Virus record (IMG/VR): IMGVR_UViG_3300037486_000592
Span: 1 to 26,231 of that record
Source: a virus
Length of the DNA: 26,231 bases
Direction: 5' to 3' (one strand)
Shown: in pieces, positions 1 to 8,150 of the stretch
Layout: every line of letters starts with the position of its first letter
Position numbering within the stretch: the first letter of the stretch is position 1
The notes under the pieces: model-generated
Databases searched by the model: none
What the model was told of the DNA's origin: nothing
Seen by the model: only the letters and a program-made list of their open reading frames with translations
Program-made: the position numbers and the translations under genes

Positions 1-42
1 CCATTCCTCTGCCTCTGTCAATATTCCAGGGGGGGTATTTTG

Positions 43-513
43 ATGGGACAACCAGGAAGACCATCTGTTCCTGCCCGGATCAAGGAGCTTTCGGGCACGC
101 TTCGCGCTGACCGCATGAAGTCCGGGGTGAAGTTCGAGCTTGTTACCGCTATCCCAAAACCCGAAGTCTGGCTATCATCAAAAGGAAAAAAGAACTTCAC
201 GGATCTCTGCGAGCTGCTGATCCGGCACCAGCTCCTGGATATTGCCAACGTCCAGCTGGTGGCAATCATGTCTGAAGAGTGGGCTATGTATGAGAAAGCA
301 TGTCGCGAATTGAAGAAGGAGGGAGAGGTAATGGAGCTTAAGGGTGGGTATAGACAGGCATCGCCCTGGGTAAGCATCAGAAACCAGGCACAGAAAAACT
401 ACCGTGAGGTGGCTGCAATGTTCGGCCTGGACCTGCTCAGCTCCCAGAAGATAGGTCCGGCAGCCCATGACCAGGGAGATGAATTTGACAAACTGACAAA
501 AGCATATGAATAA
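43..513 (+). CDS. Phage terminase small subunit (P27-like)
   Basis: This is the likely DNA-recognition subunit of the packaging motor, working with the ATPase/nuclease encoded at 2476. The 156-residue product opens with the GRPSVPARIKEL-type N-terminus seen in P27-family small terminases. A helical middle (FTDLCELLIRHQLLDIANVQLVAIM) and a YRQASPWVSIRNQAQKNYREVAAMFGLD stretch near the C-terminus, split here by description, match the family pattern of a conserved PWVSI...Q...YR...FGL block. The ATG at 43 is preferred over the TTG at 40 because it sits 6 to 7 bases after a G-rich run (30-36) that can act as a ribosome binding site. The gene overlaps the next one by 8 bases. It is unusual only in being separated from terL by three glycosyltransferase genes. 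Family assignment is by pattern recognition. Confidence 0.85.
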   Translation: MGQPGRPSVPARIKELSGTLRADRMKSGVKFELVTAIPKPEVWLSSKGKKNFTDLCELLIRHQLLDIANVQLVAIMSEEWAMYEKACRELKKEGEVMELKGGYRQASPWVSIRNQAQKNYREVAAMFGLDLLSSQKIGPAAHDQGDEFDKLTKAYE

Positions 514-1183
514 GAACACTGAAGTAACGGCCATCTTCTTCTCCTGCACCAGGCTGGACCTGCTGGCCCGGACCATACAGTCCTTCATGGCATACAATAC
601 TTATCCGATGAAGGAGATCATTATTGTTAATGACTCAGGACAGAGGGCCATTCATGAACAGCTCAAGAAATCTTATAGGGAGTTTACCCTGGTCTTGAAT
701 GTTGAAAATGTTGGCCTCATGAAATCTATTGACCAGGGTTACGCGCATATAAAGACAGAGTATTTCTACCACTGCGAGGATGACTGGTGCTGCAATGGCA
801 GAGGCGGCTTCATTGAAAAGTCCCTGGCTATAATGCAGAAGCTCCCGGAGATCGAAGAGGTCTGGCTTGCGGATTATAATGAGCATCCACTTCATGAAGA
901 AATCAGGGAAGTCAAGGGGGTGCAGTTCAGGGTTGCCCAGGACCATCAGTTCGGCGGGATCTGGCACGGGTTCACAACAGCCTGCGGACTGAAGAGAATG
1001 AGTGATTATCGAAGGGTGGGTCCATACTCTGAGATAGCACGCGGGGAGACAATATGGCATCATGAATGTGCCATAGGGCAGAAGTATTTTGACCTGGGAT
1101 ACCGCACTGCCTGCCTACTTGATGAGTATGTGATCAACCTGGGCATGGGGAAGAGTGAATATAAAACCGGTTATGAGAAATAA
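506..1183 (+). CDS. GT-A fold glycosyltransferase, first of three
   Basis: Predicted family 2-like glycosyltransferase of 225 residues. The N-terminal strand and turn (TAIFFSCTRLDLLARTI) is the usual nucleotide-sugar binding start of GT2 enzymes. NDS at residues 42-44 follows the second strand, and the metal-binding DxD equivalent is EDD at 91-93 in the context YHCEDDW. A later HHE at 185-187 may supply the catalytic base. There is no signal peptide or membrane segment, so it should act in the cytoplasm. It begins 8 bases inside terS and its end overlaps the next glycosyltransferase, so it is translated with the late packaging operon. The donor and acceptor cannot be read from the sequence. 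Candidates are virion proteins, phage DNA or host glycans. Confidence 0.85.
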   Translation: MNKNTEVTAIFFSCTRLDLLARTIQSFMAYNTYPMKEIIIVNDSGQRAIHEQLKKSYREFTLVLNVENVGLMKSIDQGYAHIKTEYFYHCEDDWCCNGRGGFIEKSLAIMQKLPEIEEVWLADYNEHPLHEEIREVKGVQFRVAQDHQFGGIWHGFTTACGLKRMSDYRRVGPYSEIARGETIWHHECAIGQKYFDLGYRTACLLDEYVINLGMGKSEYKTGYEK

Positions 1184-1904
1184 ATTTGAGCTGAAAATTG
1201 AAGTCTTTGCGATCTGCTACAATGAGGAGATCCTGCTTCCTTACTTCCTGAGGCATTACTCCACGTTCTGTGACAAGATTACGATCTTCGATAATTATTC
1301 AACCGACCGGTCGGAGGAGATCTGTAAAGCAAACCCGAAGGTTGAGGTGATCAAATATGACAGCGGCGGCCAGATCCGCGACGATCTTTATCTGAAGATC
1401 AAGAATAATTGCTGGAAAGGATCCACGGCTGACTGGGTTATTGTTTGTGATATAGACGAGATGCTTATCCCTTCCGGGGAGCTTACTGTCGGATGCGCAT
1501 CTATCATCAAGCCTCTCTGGTTTGATATGGTCTCCGAAACATTGCCGACAACCGACGGACAGATCTATGATGAGCTTCATCACGGAGTTCTCAACCCGGA
1601 ACCAAAGTGCCTCGTATTCCGTCCGAACCGGATCCAGGAGATTAACTATTTACCTGGCGCGCACTTTATAGAACCAAAGGGAGACGTCTGCATCATGACA
1701 TCTTCATTAATGAAGACGCTCCATTACAAGTATATATCACTGGAGTATGTACTTGCCAGGTATGCTCTCTTTGCATTGAGGCTCAGCGCCATTAACAAAA
1801 GGCTCAAATGGGGCTTCCATTACTTATATCCTCCGGAGCAGATCACTGCAGAATTTAACGACAAGCTAAGTAAGCGAACAGACGTATGGGAAAACTTAAA
1901 ATAA
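1173..1904 (+). CDS. GT-A fold glycosyltransferase, second of three
   Basis: Predicted family 2-type glycosyltransferase (Glyco_tranf_2_4-like), about 243 residues. Visible signatures are EVFAICYNEEILLPYFLRHY at the N-terminus, FDNYSTDRSEE in the second strand region, and the DID metal motif in the context VCDIDEML. A C-terminal stretch with HYKYISLEYVLARY and many aromatic residues resembles acceptor-side helices of this group. The start is uncertain. A GTG at 1155 would add six residues and lies directly after GGGGAAGA, while the ATG at 1173 fits the usual N-terminus better. The gene overlaps its upstream neighbour by 11 bases (29 with the GTG) and the downstream one by 19. No membrane segment is seen. 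Substrate is unknown. Confidence 0.83.
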   Translation: MRNKFELKIEVFAICYNEEILLPYFLRHYSTFCDKITIFDNYSTDRSEEICKANPKVEVIKYDSGGQIRDDLYLKIKNNCWKGSTADWVIVCDIDEMLIPSGELTVGCASIIKPLWFDMVSETLPTTDGQIYDELHHGVLNPEPKCLVFRPNRIQEINYLPGAHFIEPKGDVCIMTSSLMKTLHYKYISLEYVLARYALFALRLSAINKRLKWGFHYLYPPEQITAEFNDKLSKRTDVWENLK

Positions 1905-2476
1905 TCATGGTTGCATACCAGCGTGTGATCCCTCTCCGGATCGCCATTGACTGCATACTATTGCAGACGGATCCAGACTGGGAGCTGTATATCATTCATG
2001 ACGGCAAGGCCCCGGCCGAAGTAAAGAGAGTGATCGAGGAGAGGGCGGATCCCAGGATATTCTTTTGTGAGAGCTCCTCGGTCAACGGCAAGTGGGGCCA
2101 TCCTAACAGAAGATACATGCTTGAGAATATTAGTGCCAACGCGCGGGAGTTTGTTCTGATCACCAATGATGACAATTATTATGTTCCTACATTTATCGCG
2201 ATGCTGCGTGGCTATCAAGGTCCGGGAGTGGGGATGATCTATTACAATACCCTGCACAGTTACTTTGATTATGTGGTTCATGAAAGCATAATAAAAGAAT
2301 GCCATATCGATATGGGCGCTTTCATTGTTCGCGGGGATGTGGCCAAGACGGTAGGATTTAACCATGACAAAGGTTCTGCAGACGGGCTGTATGCCGAGGA
2401 GTGTGCCAGGTACTGCCAATCATATAACCTGAAGATTTCATATATCCCCACCAAGGTTCCGTTCATTCACAACTGA
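1886..2476 (+). CDS. GT-A fold glycosyltransferase, third of three
   Basis: Predicted compact glycosyltransferase of 196 residues. The start KLKIIMVAYQRVIPLRIAI is a GT2-like first strand and helix. HDG at residues 38-40 follows the second strand, and NDD at 94-96 in the context LITNDDNYYVP is the metal/nucleotide motif. YAEECARY around 169-176 may hold the catalytic acid or base. This small form, with WGHPNRRY before the metal motif, resembles stand-alone GT-A enzymes found in phage genomes. An ATG at 1907 is an alternative start but would remove the first strand. The stop overlaps the terL start as TGATG, so the two are translationally coupled. Function beyond sugar transfer is not visible. 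Confidence 0.8.
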   Translation: MGKLKIIMVAYQRVIPLRIAIDCILLQTDPDWELYIIHDGKAPAEVKRVIEERADPRIFFCESSSVNGKWGHPNRRYMLENISANAREFVLITNDDNYYVPTFIAMLRGYQGPGVGMIYYNTLHSYFDYVVHESIIKECHIDMGAFIVRGDVAKTVGFNHDKGSADGLYAEECARYCQSYNLKISYIPTKVPFIHN

Positions 2477-4149
2477 TGAGCCGCACGGCAGAGAAATATA
2501 TCGACGAAGTTTTAACCGGGAAGATCTCTGTCTCTGCCACTACCAGGCTCACCTTTGAAAGGCATGCCAGGGATCTCAGGGTGGCGCCGGAGAATGGGTG
2601 GTATTTCGACAAGCGGGCAGTGAAGAAGGTCCTCGATTTCTGTACTCTCCTGAGGCACTCGCCAGATAAGAAGACCTGGGTTCCGTTCCACCCGGAGCCC
2701 TGGCAAGAGGCAGTCATGTATATCGTCTTTGGCTGGCATAAGAAAGACGGGACCAGGCGTTTCAATTATGCCTATGTTGAGATCCCGAAGAAGAACGGCA
2801 AGACAACCTGGTCAGCGGTGATCGCTAATTACCTTCTCTTCTTCGACGGGGAGAACGAGGCTGAGATCTACACCGCGGCAACCATTGAGAAGCAGGCAAA
2901 GATCTGTTTCAACATGGCAAAGAAGATGATCGAGAAATCCCCCGCCCTGGCTAAGCGTGCCCGGGTACTTACCCGCAATGTCACCTATGCAGAGACATCG
3001 AGTAAGCTTGAGCCCCTGGGCCGTGACAGCTCTTCAATGGAGGGTATCAACCCTCACGGCGGGGTTCTCGATGAGCTTCATGTCTGGAATACTTTTGAAG
3101 TGTTTGAGAACATGCAGTCTGCTTCAGTGAATCGAAGGCAGCCGTTGTTCTGGATCATCACCACCTCAGGAAGGGATAAGACTCTGCCATGCTTTTCATA
3201 CCGGCAGCTGGTTATCGATATCCTGAAGGGGATCAAGACCCAGCCGGATACCTTCGGGGTGATCTATACCCTGGACGAGACTGATGACTGGAAGGATCCC
3301 GCTGCCTGGAAGAAGGCCAACCCAAACTGGAATGTGAGCGTTCTGCCGGACCGGTTCCAGAGCGAGTTCCAGGGAGCGCTCAATGACAGCGCAAAAGAAG
3401 TCAGCTTCAAGACCAAGAATCTAAACCTATGGGTTGATGCTCCGACCGTCTGGATCCCGGATGAGAAATGGCTGCTCTGTTCCTTCGGCACGGATCCGGA
3501 GACACTCAAGGGGAAACGCTGCTACTGGGGCCTTGACCTGGCATCGCATGTTGACATAAATGCCCTGGCATTATACTTCCCTGATATTGACGGTCATCCG
3601 GTCTTTAGGATGTACTACTGGATCCCGGAGGCAAAGGTCACGGAAAAGAAGGATAAGGTTGATTATGCCTCATGGGTCAATGCGGGGTATATAAAAACAA
3701 CGCCTGGGGATGTGATCGATATAGACACAATGGTTGCTGATATCCTGAAGATTGTAAAGGAATATGATTGCCAGGGGATGGCCTTCGACCCTGCCAAAGC
3801 ATACCACGGAGTTATCCAGGGACTGATGAGGGACGGATTCCCTGGAGATAAAATGGACGAGTTCTCCCAGGGGATCATGACCATGAGTGCCCCGACCAAG
3901 GAGTTTGAGCGCCTGGTGATGAGCGGCCAGCCTGATCATCTGAACGATCCGGTGCTCCGGTGGATGCTCGGCAACGTGCAGATCTACCATGATATCAATG
4001 ACAACATCAAGGCGGACAAGAAGCGCAGCCGCGACAAGATCGATGGGATAGTTGCCCTGGTAATGGCTATTGGTGAATGCATGACTATCAATGACAGCAA
4101 GGATACGAAAGCAATATATACTCACGGACATTCACTCAGATTAGTATGA
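2476..4149 (+). CDS. terL: Phage terminase large subunit
   Basis: ATPase and nuclease of the DNA packaging motor, docking on the portal at 4473. The 557 residues show the expected order. An N-terminal ATPase carries a Walker A variant PKKNGKTT at 104-111 and a Walker B GGVLDE at 195-200, followed by ITTSG near 228-232 as the coupling motif. The C-terminal RNase H-like nuclease has acidic residues in GLDLAS (Asp354), AFDPAK (Asp438) and KIDGIVAL (Asp523). Length and motifs match the Terminase_1/YmfN group used by HK97-like phages with P27-type small subunits. Such phages commonly package from cos sites, and the HNH nuclease at 24629 would fit that mode, but no cos site was identified. The start codon overlaps the upstream glycosyltransferase stop. 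Confidence 0.97.
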   Translation: MSRTAEKYIDEVLTGKISVSATTRLTFERHARDLRVAPENGWYFDKRAVKKVLDFCTLLRHSPDKKTWVPFHPEPWQEAVMYIVFGWHKKDGTRRFNYAYVEIPKKNGKTTWSAVIANYLLFFDGENEAEIYTAATIEKQAKICFNMAKKMIEKSPALAKRARVLTRNVTYAETSSKLEPLGRDSSSMEGINPHGGVLDELHVWNTFEVFENMQSASVNRRQPLFWIITTSGRDKTLPCFSYRQLVIDILKGIKTQPDTFGVIYTLDETDDWKDPAAWKKANPNWNVSVLPDRFQSEFQGALNDSAKEVSFKTKNLNLWVDAPTVWIPDEKWLLCSFGTDPETLKGKRCYWGLDLASHVDINALALYFPDIDGHPVFRMYYWIPEAKVTEKKDKVDYASWVNAGYIKTTPGDVIDIDTMVADILKIVKEYDCQGMAFDPAKAYHGVIQGLMRDGFPGDKMDEFSQGIMTMSAPTKEFERLVMSGQPDHLNDPVLRWMLGNVQIYHDINDNIKADKKRSRDKIDGIVALVMAIGECMTINDSKDTKAIYTHGHSLRLV

Positions 4150-4391
4150 AGAAATCTTATGCCAAACCTGCGGCCAGGAAAGTCGAGATCGATTCTGACG
4201 TCGTTCGCATGTTCACCCGCCAGGGATTTATTGAGCTTTTTTGGGAGCGGCTATGTGAGGCCCGCAAGGAAAACCCCACTGTATCTCAGGAAGAGGTTTT
4301 TAATATTCTAAATGAGCGGTGGTATGAGGCAATGAGAAGCTACAGATACGGAAGCTTTGATTCTTTCAGGAAAGTACGCGATAAAAAATAA
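4146..4391 (+). CDS. Small protein of unknown function between terL and portal
   Basis: An 81-residue, mostly helical, charged protein that I do not recognise. It starts inside the terL stop codon (ATGA overlap), so it is expected to be made together with the large terminase. A basic N-terminus (KKSYAKPAARK) leads into an amphipathic helix with FTRQGFIELFWERLCEARKE, and several Tyr/Arg residues lie near the C-terminus. No cysteine pair, membrane segment or recognisable domain is present. Its position between terminase and portal could suit a packaging accessory factor. That is only a positional guess. Confidence 0.7.
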   Translation: MKKSYAKPAARKVEIDSDVVRMFTRQGFIELFWERLCEARKENPTVSQEEVFNILNERWYEAMRSYRYGSFDSFRKVRDKK

Positions 4392-4443
4392 TTGAATTTT
4401 CCGGAACAATGTTCCAGTCGTAATACAATTTGACCACCGAATT

Positions 4444-4466
4444 TTACATTGAGTTAATCAGTGTAA
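4444..4466. promoter_or_regulatory. Imperfect dyad just upstream of the portal start
   Basis: In the 81-base gap between the small gene after terL and the portal gene there is a 23-base dyad. Its arms are TTACATTGA and TCAGTGTAA around GTTAA, with 8 of 9 arm positions complementary and the ninth a T/G pair. It ends 6 bases before the portal ATG (4473). It could be a protein-binding site or an RNA hairpin that controls portal translation. No clear Shine-Dalgarno sequence or Bacteroidota promoter pair is visible here. A shorter repeat, GGAAC-AAT-GTTCC, lies earlier in the same gap. Confidence 0.4.
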
Positions 4467-4472
4467 AAATCG

Positions 4473-5678
4473 ATGAGTTTAAGAGAGCGCTTTGCAGCCT
4501 TTTTAAATCCTCAGAAAAGATCGTCCACTTCCGGACTTTCAAGATCATTCTCCGATTTTATAGGCGTTTCCGATTCCGGCATTGTTGTCAATGAAGACAC
4601 TGCCCTGAAACTCTCTGCCGTCTGGTCCTGCATCAGGCTGCTATCCGAGCTGCCTGCATCGCTTCCCATAGAAGTGTACCAGGAGAAAGGCAATACCCGC
4701 ACGCCGATCGATCACCCGGTCAAAGATCTGCTGATGAAGCCGAACTCGATCATGAACCGCTTCACCTGGCATGAGCTTATGAATGCCTGGCTGGAAGGAT
4801 GGGGGAACGCTATCTCAATTATCGAGCGCGGACCCTCGGGTTATCCCGTGGCCCTGATGCCCGTTCACCCGGCAAACATAGAAGCGAATTATGTCGATGG
4901 CAAGATCTTCTACAAGATCGATGACCGGGACCGTAATATCAAAGGGACCTATTTTGCAGATGAGGTTCTTCATTATAAGATGTTCAGCACTACAGGCTTC
5001 TGGGGAAAGAGCCCGATACAGGTAGCCAAGGAGAACATCGGCCTGGGATTAGCTGCTGAGAAGTTCGGTGCAAAGTTCTTCTCACGCGGAGGGAACCTCA
5101 AGGCAGTGATCGAGGCCGAGGGTCACATGAACGACCAGGAGTTTGTTGAGTGGAAGCGCCGCTGGGAGCAGTTCTATTCAGGAACGACCGGCGATCATAC
5201 TACTCCGATCCTTGAATACGGCCTGAAGTACAAGACCCTGGGGATCCCTCCGGACCAGGCACAGTTCATTGCAACCCGGCAGTTCCAAATACAAGAGGTG
5301 GCCAGGATCTTCAATGTCCCGCCTCACATGATCGCGGAACTTTCACATGCCACATTCAGCAATATCGAACACCAGGATATTCAGTTTGTCAAATATACAC
5401 TTCGTCCAATCCTTCGCCGGCAGGAGATGGAGCTTGAGGAAAAGCTTCTCACTCCGATGGAACAGGGGACCATTCGCATCAGGTTCAATCTCGACGGTCT
5501 GCTCCGGGGAGACCTGGCGGCTCAGACAAACCACATCAGGGAGATGGTCCTCTCCGGGGTCATGTCACGCAATGAGGGAAGAACCATTCTGAACCTTAAC
5601 CCTGTTTTGGGCGGCGATGAGCTCTATACTCCGGCAAACATAGTTGGTAAAAATAACACAACAGGCAATGATAAATAA
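4473..5678 (+). CDS. Portal protein (HK97 family)
   Basis: Dodecameric ring protein at the capsid vertex through which DNA is packaged and released. The 401 residues follow the HK97 portal pattern: a variable basic N-terminus, LKLSAVWSCIRLLSELPASLP at about 46-66 (shown with its family-typical V..C...I...ASLP), PNSIMNRFTWHELMN, GNAISIIER and LMPVHPANI in the body. The later section ARIFNVPPHMIAELSHATFSNIE is the conserved stem and crown boundary, and TPMEQGTIRIRFNLDGLLRGD follows near the end. Length is normal for the family. The downstream protease start lies within its last codons, the usual portal-protease coupling. Confidence 0.96.
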   Translation: MSLRERFAAFLNPQKRSSTSGLSRSFSDFIGVSDSGIVVNEDTALKLSAVWSCIRLLSELPASLPIEVYQEKGNTRTPIDHPVKDLLMKPNSIMNRFTWHELMNAWLEGWGNAISIIERGPSGYPVALMPVHPANIEANYVDGKIFYKIDDRDRNIKGTYFADEVLHYKMFSTTGFWGKSPIQVAKENIGLGLAAEKFGAKFFSRGGNLKAVIEAEGHMNDQEFVEWKRRWEQFYSGTTGDHTTPILEYGLKYKTLGIPPDQAQFIATRQFQIQEVARIFNVPPHMIAELSHATFSNIEHQDIQFVKYTLRPILRRQEMELEEKLLTPMEQGTIRIRFNLDGLLRGDLAAQTNHIREMVLSGVMSRNEGRTILNLNPVLGGDELYTPANIVGKNNTTGNDK

Positions 5679-6453
5679 AAGATACGGGTACGGATCCCGG
5701 GCTGACATTCCATCCGGAGCTGAGGAGAGCCGGATAATTCCGTTTGTGCTTTCCACTTATACCAGGGACCGGCACAGTACGGTCCTTAACCAGGAAGGCT
5801 GGCAGCTGGATAACTACCGCAAGAACCCGGTGGTTGCCTACCAGCACACCCTCTCCGGGGGCATGTGCACAGATCCGGATCCGGACTATGTAATCGGCAA
5901 GAGCATACGGATAGATCTTGAAGGCATGGGCCGGGACCGGCGCCTGATCGGCGAGGTGCAGTTCGAGCCGGCCGAAGTGAATCCCCTGGCAGAAAAGATA
6001 TTCAGGAAAGTATTGTTCGGATCCTTATCCAGGAGCTCGGTAGGGTTCATGGAAATAGGAGAGGGCAAATGGGGCGAAGGATCCGAGAGCCGGGGCGGCG
6101 AGAATGAGACATATTATTTCGCCGGGCAGGAACTTGTTGAATGGTCAATCGTCAATATACCTTCAAACCCTGACAGCGGTAAGCGTGAACTGACACTCCG
6201 CCGGATGAGGGAAGAGGGATATGTTGCATTGATGTACGCTTTCCGCGAGCTGGGCGGGAGGTTTCGTCTGAGTGAAATCGAAAACATGACAGTACGGAAC
6301 ATTCTCGACCTGCTCGACGGAAAGGATTTGGACATTCGGGAGAAGGATCCGGAGAAGGTCCGGGAGATTCTCCAGAACCCAGAGATTAAAGCTGAGCTGG
6401 CCAGACGCCAGGGACGCATGAGACAATTGAAATTTAAGGCCATAAAAGGCTAA
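5668..6453 (+). CDS. Prohead protease (S78, HK97-like)
   Basis: Serine protease that removes the N-terminal scaffold (delta) region of the capsid protein during head maturation. From the ATG at 5668 it is 261 residues. A TTG at 5644 would add eight. Family signatures are clear: FVLSTYTRDRHSTVLNQEGW, then NYRKNPVVAYQH with the likely catalytic His60, and SLSRSSVGFME with the likely nucleophile Ser124 (numbered from this ATG). WSIVNIPSNPDSG is the typical strand near the end of the fold. The charged C-terminal helical tail (about 180-261) fits the part that targets proteases of this type into the prohead. The gene overlaps the portal gene by 11 bases. Confidence 0.93.
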   Translation: MINKRYGYGSRADIPSGAEESRIIPFVLSTYTRDRHSTVLNQEGWQLDNYRKNPVVAYQHTLSGGMCTDPDPDYVIGKSIRIDLEGMGRDRRLIGEVQFEPAEVNPLAEKIFRKVLFGSLSRSSVGFMEIGEGKWGEGSESRGGENETYYFAGQELVEWSIVNIPSNPDSGKRELTLRRMREEGYVALMYAFRELGGRFRLSEIENMTVRNILDLLDGKDLDIREKDPEKVREILQNPEIKAELARRQGRMRQLKFKAIKG

Positions 6454-6486
6454 TTATATATTCATGTTTAACAATTAAAAACGAAG

Positions 6487-7761
6487 ATGAAATCAGTCGA
6501 ATTAAAACAAAGACGTGATGGCCTTCTGGCGGAACTCGATGTATTAGCCAATAAGGCCGAGAAACTCACTGACGAGGAAACCTCGCGGTGGGAGAAACTT
6601 TACCAGGACGTTGACGGAATGAACCGCGACATTAAGTTCGAGGAACAGAAGGAAAGTGTCCAGCGTATCAAAGCAGCTCAGTCAACCCTGGACGTTTCCA
6701 CCAAGGAAGTCAGGACGCTGCAGCAGTATTCATTCGTGAAAGCCATCCAGGAGTTCATGAGAACAGGCAGGCTCACCGGTCTTGAGGCAGAAATGCACCA
6801 GGAAGCAGAGCGTGAGATGAGTCTGATCGGACAGAATGTTTCAGGTTTCGGAGTGCCGAGTAAGGTCCTCCGGATCGGAAGCCAGAGCCGTGCCGTTGTA
6901 ACAACCGGTACAGCTCCGATGGTTCCCACCGACATGATTGGTTTCATAGATGCTCTCTATGCAAAACTGGTTTGCGTTAACCTGGGTGCCACTGTATGGT
7001 CAGGACTGACCGCAAACCTGAGCGTTCCAAGAGTTGCCACAGCTGCAACAGCAGGCTGGGCCACCGAGGTCGCTGACGCTGGCGATGCCGGATCTGACAC
7101 TGAGGCAGTGACAATCACGCCGAAGCGCCTTACCTGTTACCAGGACATATCAAAACTCCTAATCCTGCAGTCACCTTATAATGTTGAAGGTATCATGCGT
7201 AACCTGTTTATCAGCGCCATGCAGGTAGCCCTTGACAATGCTCACCTTGAAGGAGCCAGCAACGGGCCAACCGGTATCCTGGCAACATCAGGTATCGGTG
7301 ACGTAGCCGGTGGAACAAACGGTGTAGCTCCTACCTTGGCCAATATCCTTGCACTCACAAAAGAGGTCGCAATTGATAATGCTGATTTCGGAAAGCTTGC
7401 ATTTGCCACCAACCCAAAGGCTCGCTGGAAGCTTATGAGCACAGCAATAGAATCGGGCCATCCTGAGAGGGTATGGAATGTTCTGCAGCCTGATATGCTT
7501 CTTGGATACAGGGCAGCTGTTTCAACAGCCGTTCCTGGTGATCTTACAAAAGGATCTGCTTCCGGGACCTGCTCAGCGATTATATTTGGTAACTGGGAAG
7601 AGATGATCATAGCACAGTTCGGTGGTCTTGACATAACTGTTGACCAGTACAGCCAGGCAATAGGAAATAAAGTCCGTATCGTTCTCAACAGTTTCTGGGA
7701 CTCTGTCCTCAAACATCCGGCCAGCTTCGCTGCCATGAAGGATGCTCTCTGCGATTCGTAG
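6487..7761 (+). CDS. Major capsid protein (HK97 fold)
   Basis: Shell-forming protein, 424 residues. Residues about 5-70 form a charged coiled coil (LKQRRDGLLAELDVLANKAE and following), which is the delta/scaffold region removed by the neighbouring protease. The mature domain probably begins around residue 105-130. FGVPSKVL, then MVPTDMIGFIDALYAKLV, belong to the N-arm and spine helix. LTCYQDISKLLILQSP, ALDNAHLEGA and GPTGILAT match the conserved P-domain and A-domain sections. A 33-base AT-rich spacer precedes the ATG, and a strong hairpin follows the stop (7792-7820), as expected for a highly expressed gene. Whether the capsid is chemically cross-linked as in HK97 cannot be judged here. Confidence 0.96.
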   Translation: MKSVELKQRRDGLLAELDVLANKAEKLTDEETSRWEKLYQDVDGMNRDIKFEEQKESVQRIKAAQSTLDVSTKEVRTLQQYSFVKAIQEFMRTGRLTGLEAEMHQEAEREMSLIGQNVSGFGVPSKVLRIGSQSRAVVTTGTAPMVPTDMIGFIDALYAKLVCVNLGATVWSGLTANLSVPRVATAATAGWATEVADAGDAGSDTEAVTITPKRLTCYQDISKLLILQSPYNVEGIMRNLFISAMQVALDNAHLEGASNGPTGILATSGIGDVAGGTNGVAPTLANILALTKEVAIDNADFGKLAFATNPKARWKLMSTAIESGHPERVWNVLQPDMLLGYRAAVSTAVPGDLTKGSASGTCSAIIFGNWEEMIIAQFGGLDITVDQYSQAIGNKVRIVLNSFWDSVLKHPASFAAMKDALCDS

Positions 7762-7791
7762 AGGAGTTCAGTTTATTGGGGTTAGTTAGGT

Positions 7792-7820
7792 AAGGGGGGC
7801 CGGCGGGGCCGGCTCCCCTT
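7792..7820 (+). terminator. GC-rich hairpin after the capsid gene
   Basis: Arms 7792-7804 (AAGGGGGGCCGGC) and 7808-7820 (GCCGGCTCCCCTT) pair over 13 positions with one G/U wobble around a GGG loop. The hairpin lies 30 bases after the capsid stop and 17 before the next start codon. The following bases, ATAATAAAA, hold no uridine run, so it may be a partial terminator or an mRNA-stabilising 3' end that lowers expression of the downstream genes relative to capsid protein. Confidence 0.65.
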
Positions 7821-7837
7821 ATAATAAAACAGAGGCT

Positions 7838-8140
7838 ATGAAATATATCAAGGTGAAATTCATTAAGGCTGCTCCGAAGTTTGCATATACTGCAGGCGAT
7901 GTGGGCATGATCGATGCCGACAGGGCACCTGATCTGGTCAAGGGTGGATATGTCATTCCGCTTCCTGACGAATATGAACCGGTAAAGAACCCGCTTCCTG
8001 AAGATCTACCCGGGAGGGATAAGCTCTTTGAGGCCGGGTTTGATACTGTCAAAAAAATTAAAGAGGCCGGTGATGGCCTGCTTGACGCTGGCATCAGCAA
8101 GACCATGCTGACAAAAATCAAGAAGTATTTAATCCAGTAA
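7838..8140 (+). CDS. Small head-module protein with helix-hairpin-helix-like C-terminus
   Basis: A 100-residue protein between capsid and head-tail connector genes. The N-terminal half (YIKVKFIKAAPKF, then GDVGMID, GGYVIPLP) looks like a small beta-barrel of the kind used by capsid-associated or connector proteins. The C-terminal half (DKLFEAGFDTVKKIKEAG, then GISKTMLTKIKKYL) has the two-helix pattern of helix-hairpin-helix modules, as in the RNA polymerase alpha C-terminal domain, which often bind DNA or proteins. I infer a head or neck accessory role from its position. The exact family is not recognised. Confidence 0.8.
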   Translation: MKYIKVKFIKAAPKFAYTAGDVGMIDADRAPDLVKGGYVIPLPDEYEPVKNPLPEDLPGRDKLFEAGFDTVKKIKEAGDGLLDAGISKTMLTKIKKYLIQ

Positions 8141-8150
8141 AGATCCGGGT

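Noticed and set aside
178-597. Minus strand frame opposite terS
   Set aside because: It is antisense to two overlapping genes with clear families, with no promoter or domain support.
5347-5592. 81-codon + strand frame inside the portal gene
   Set aside because: It is out of frame within the conserved portal coding region and shows no protein family.
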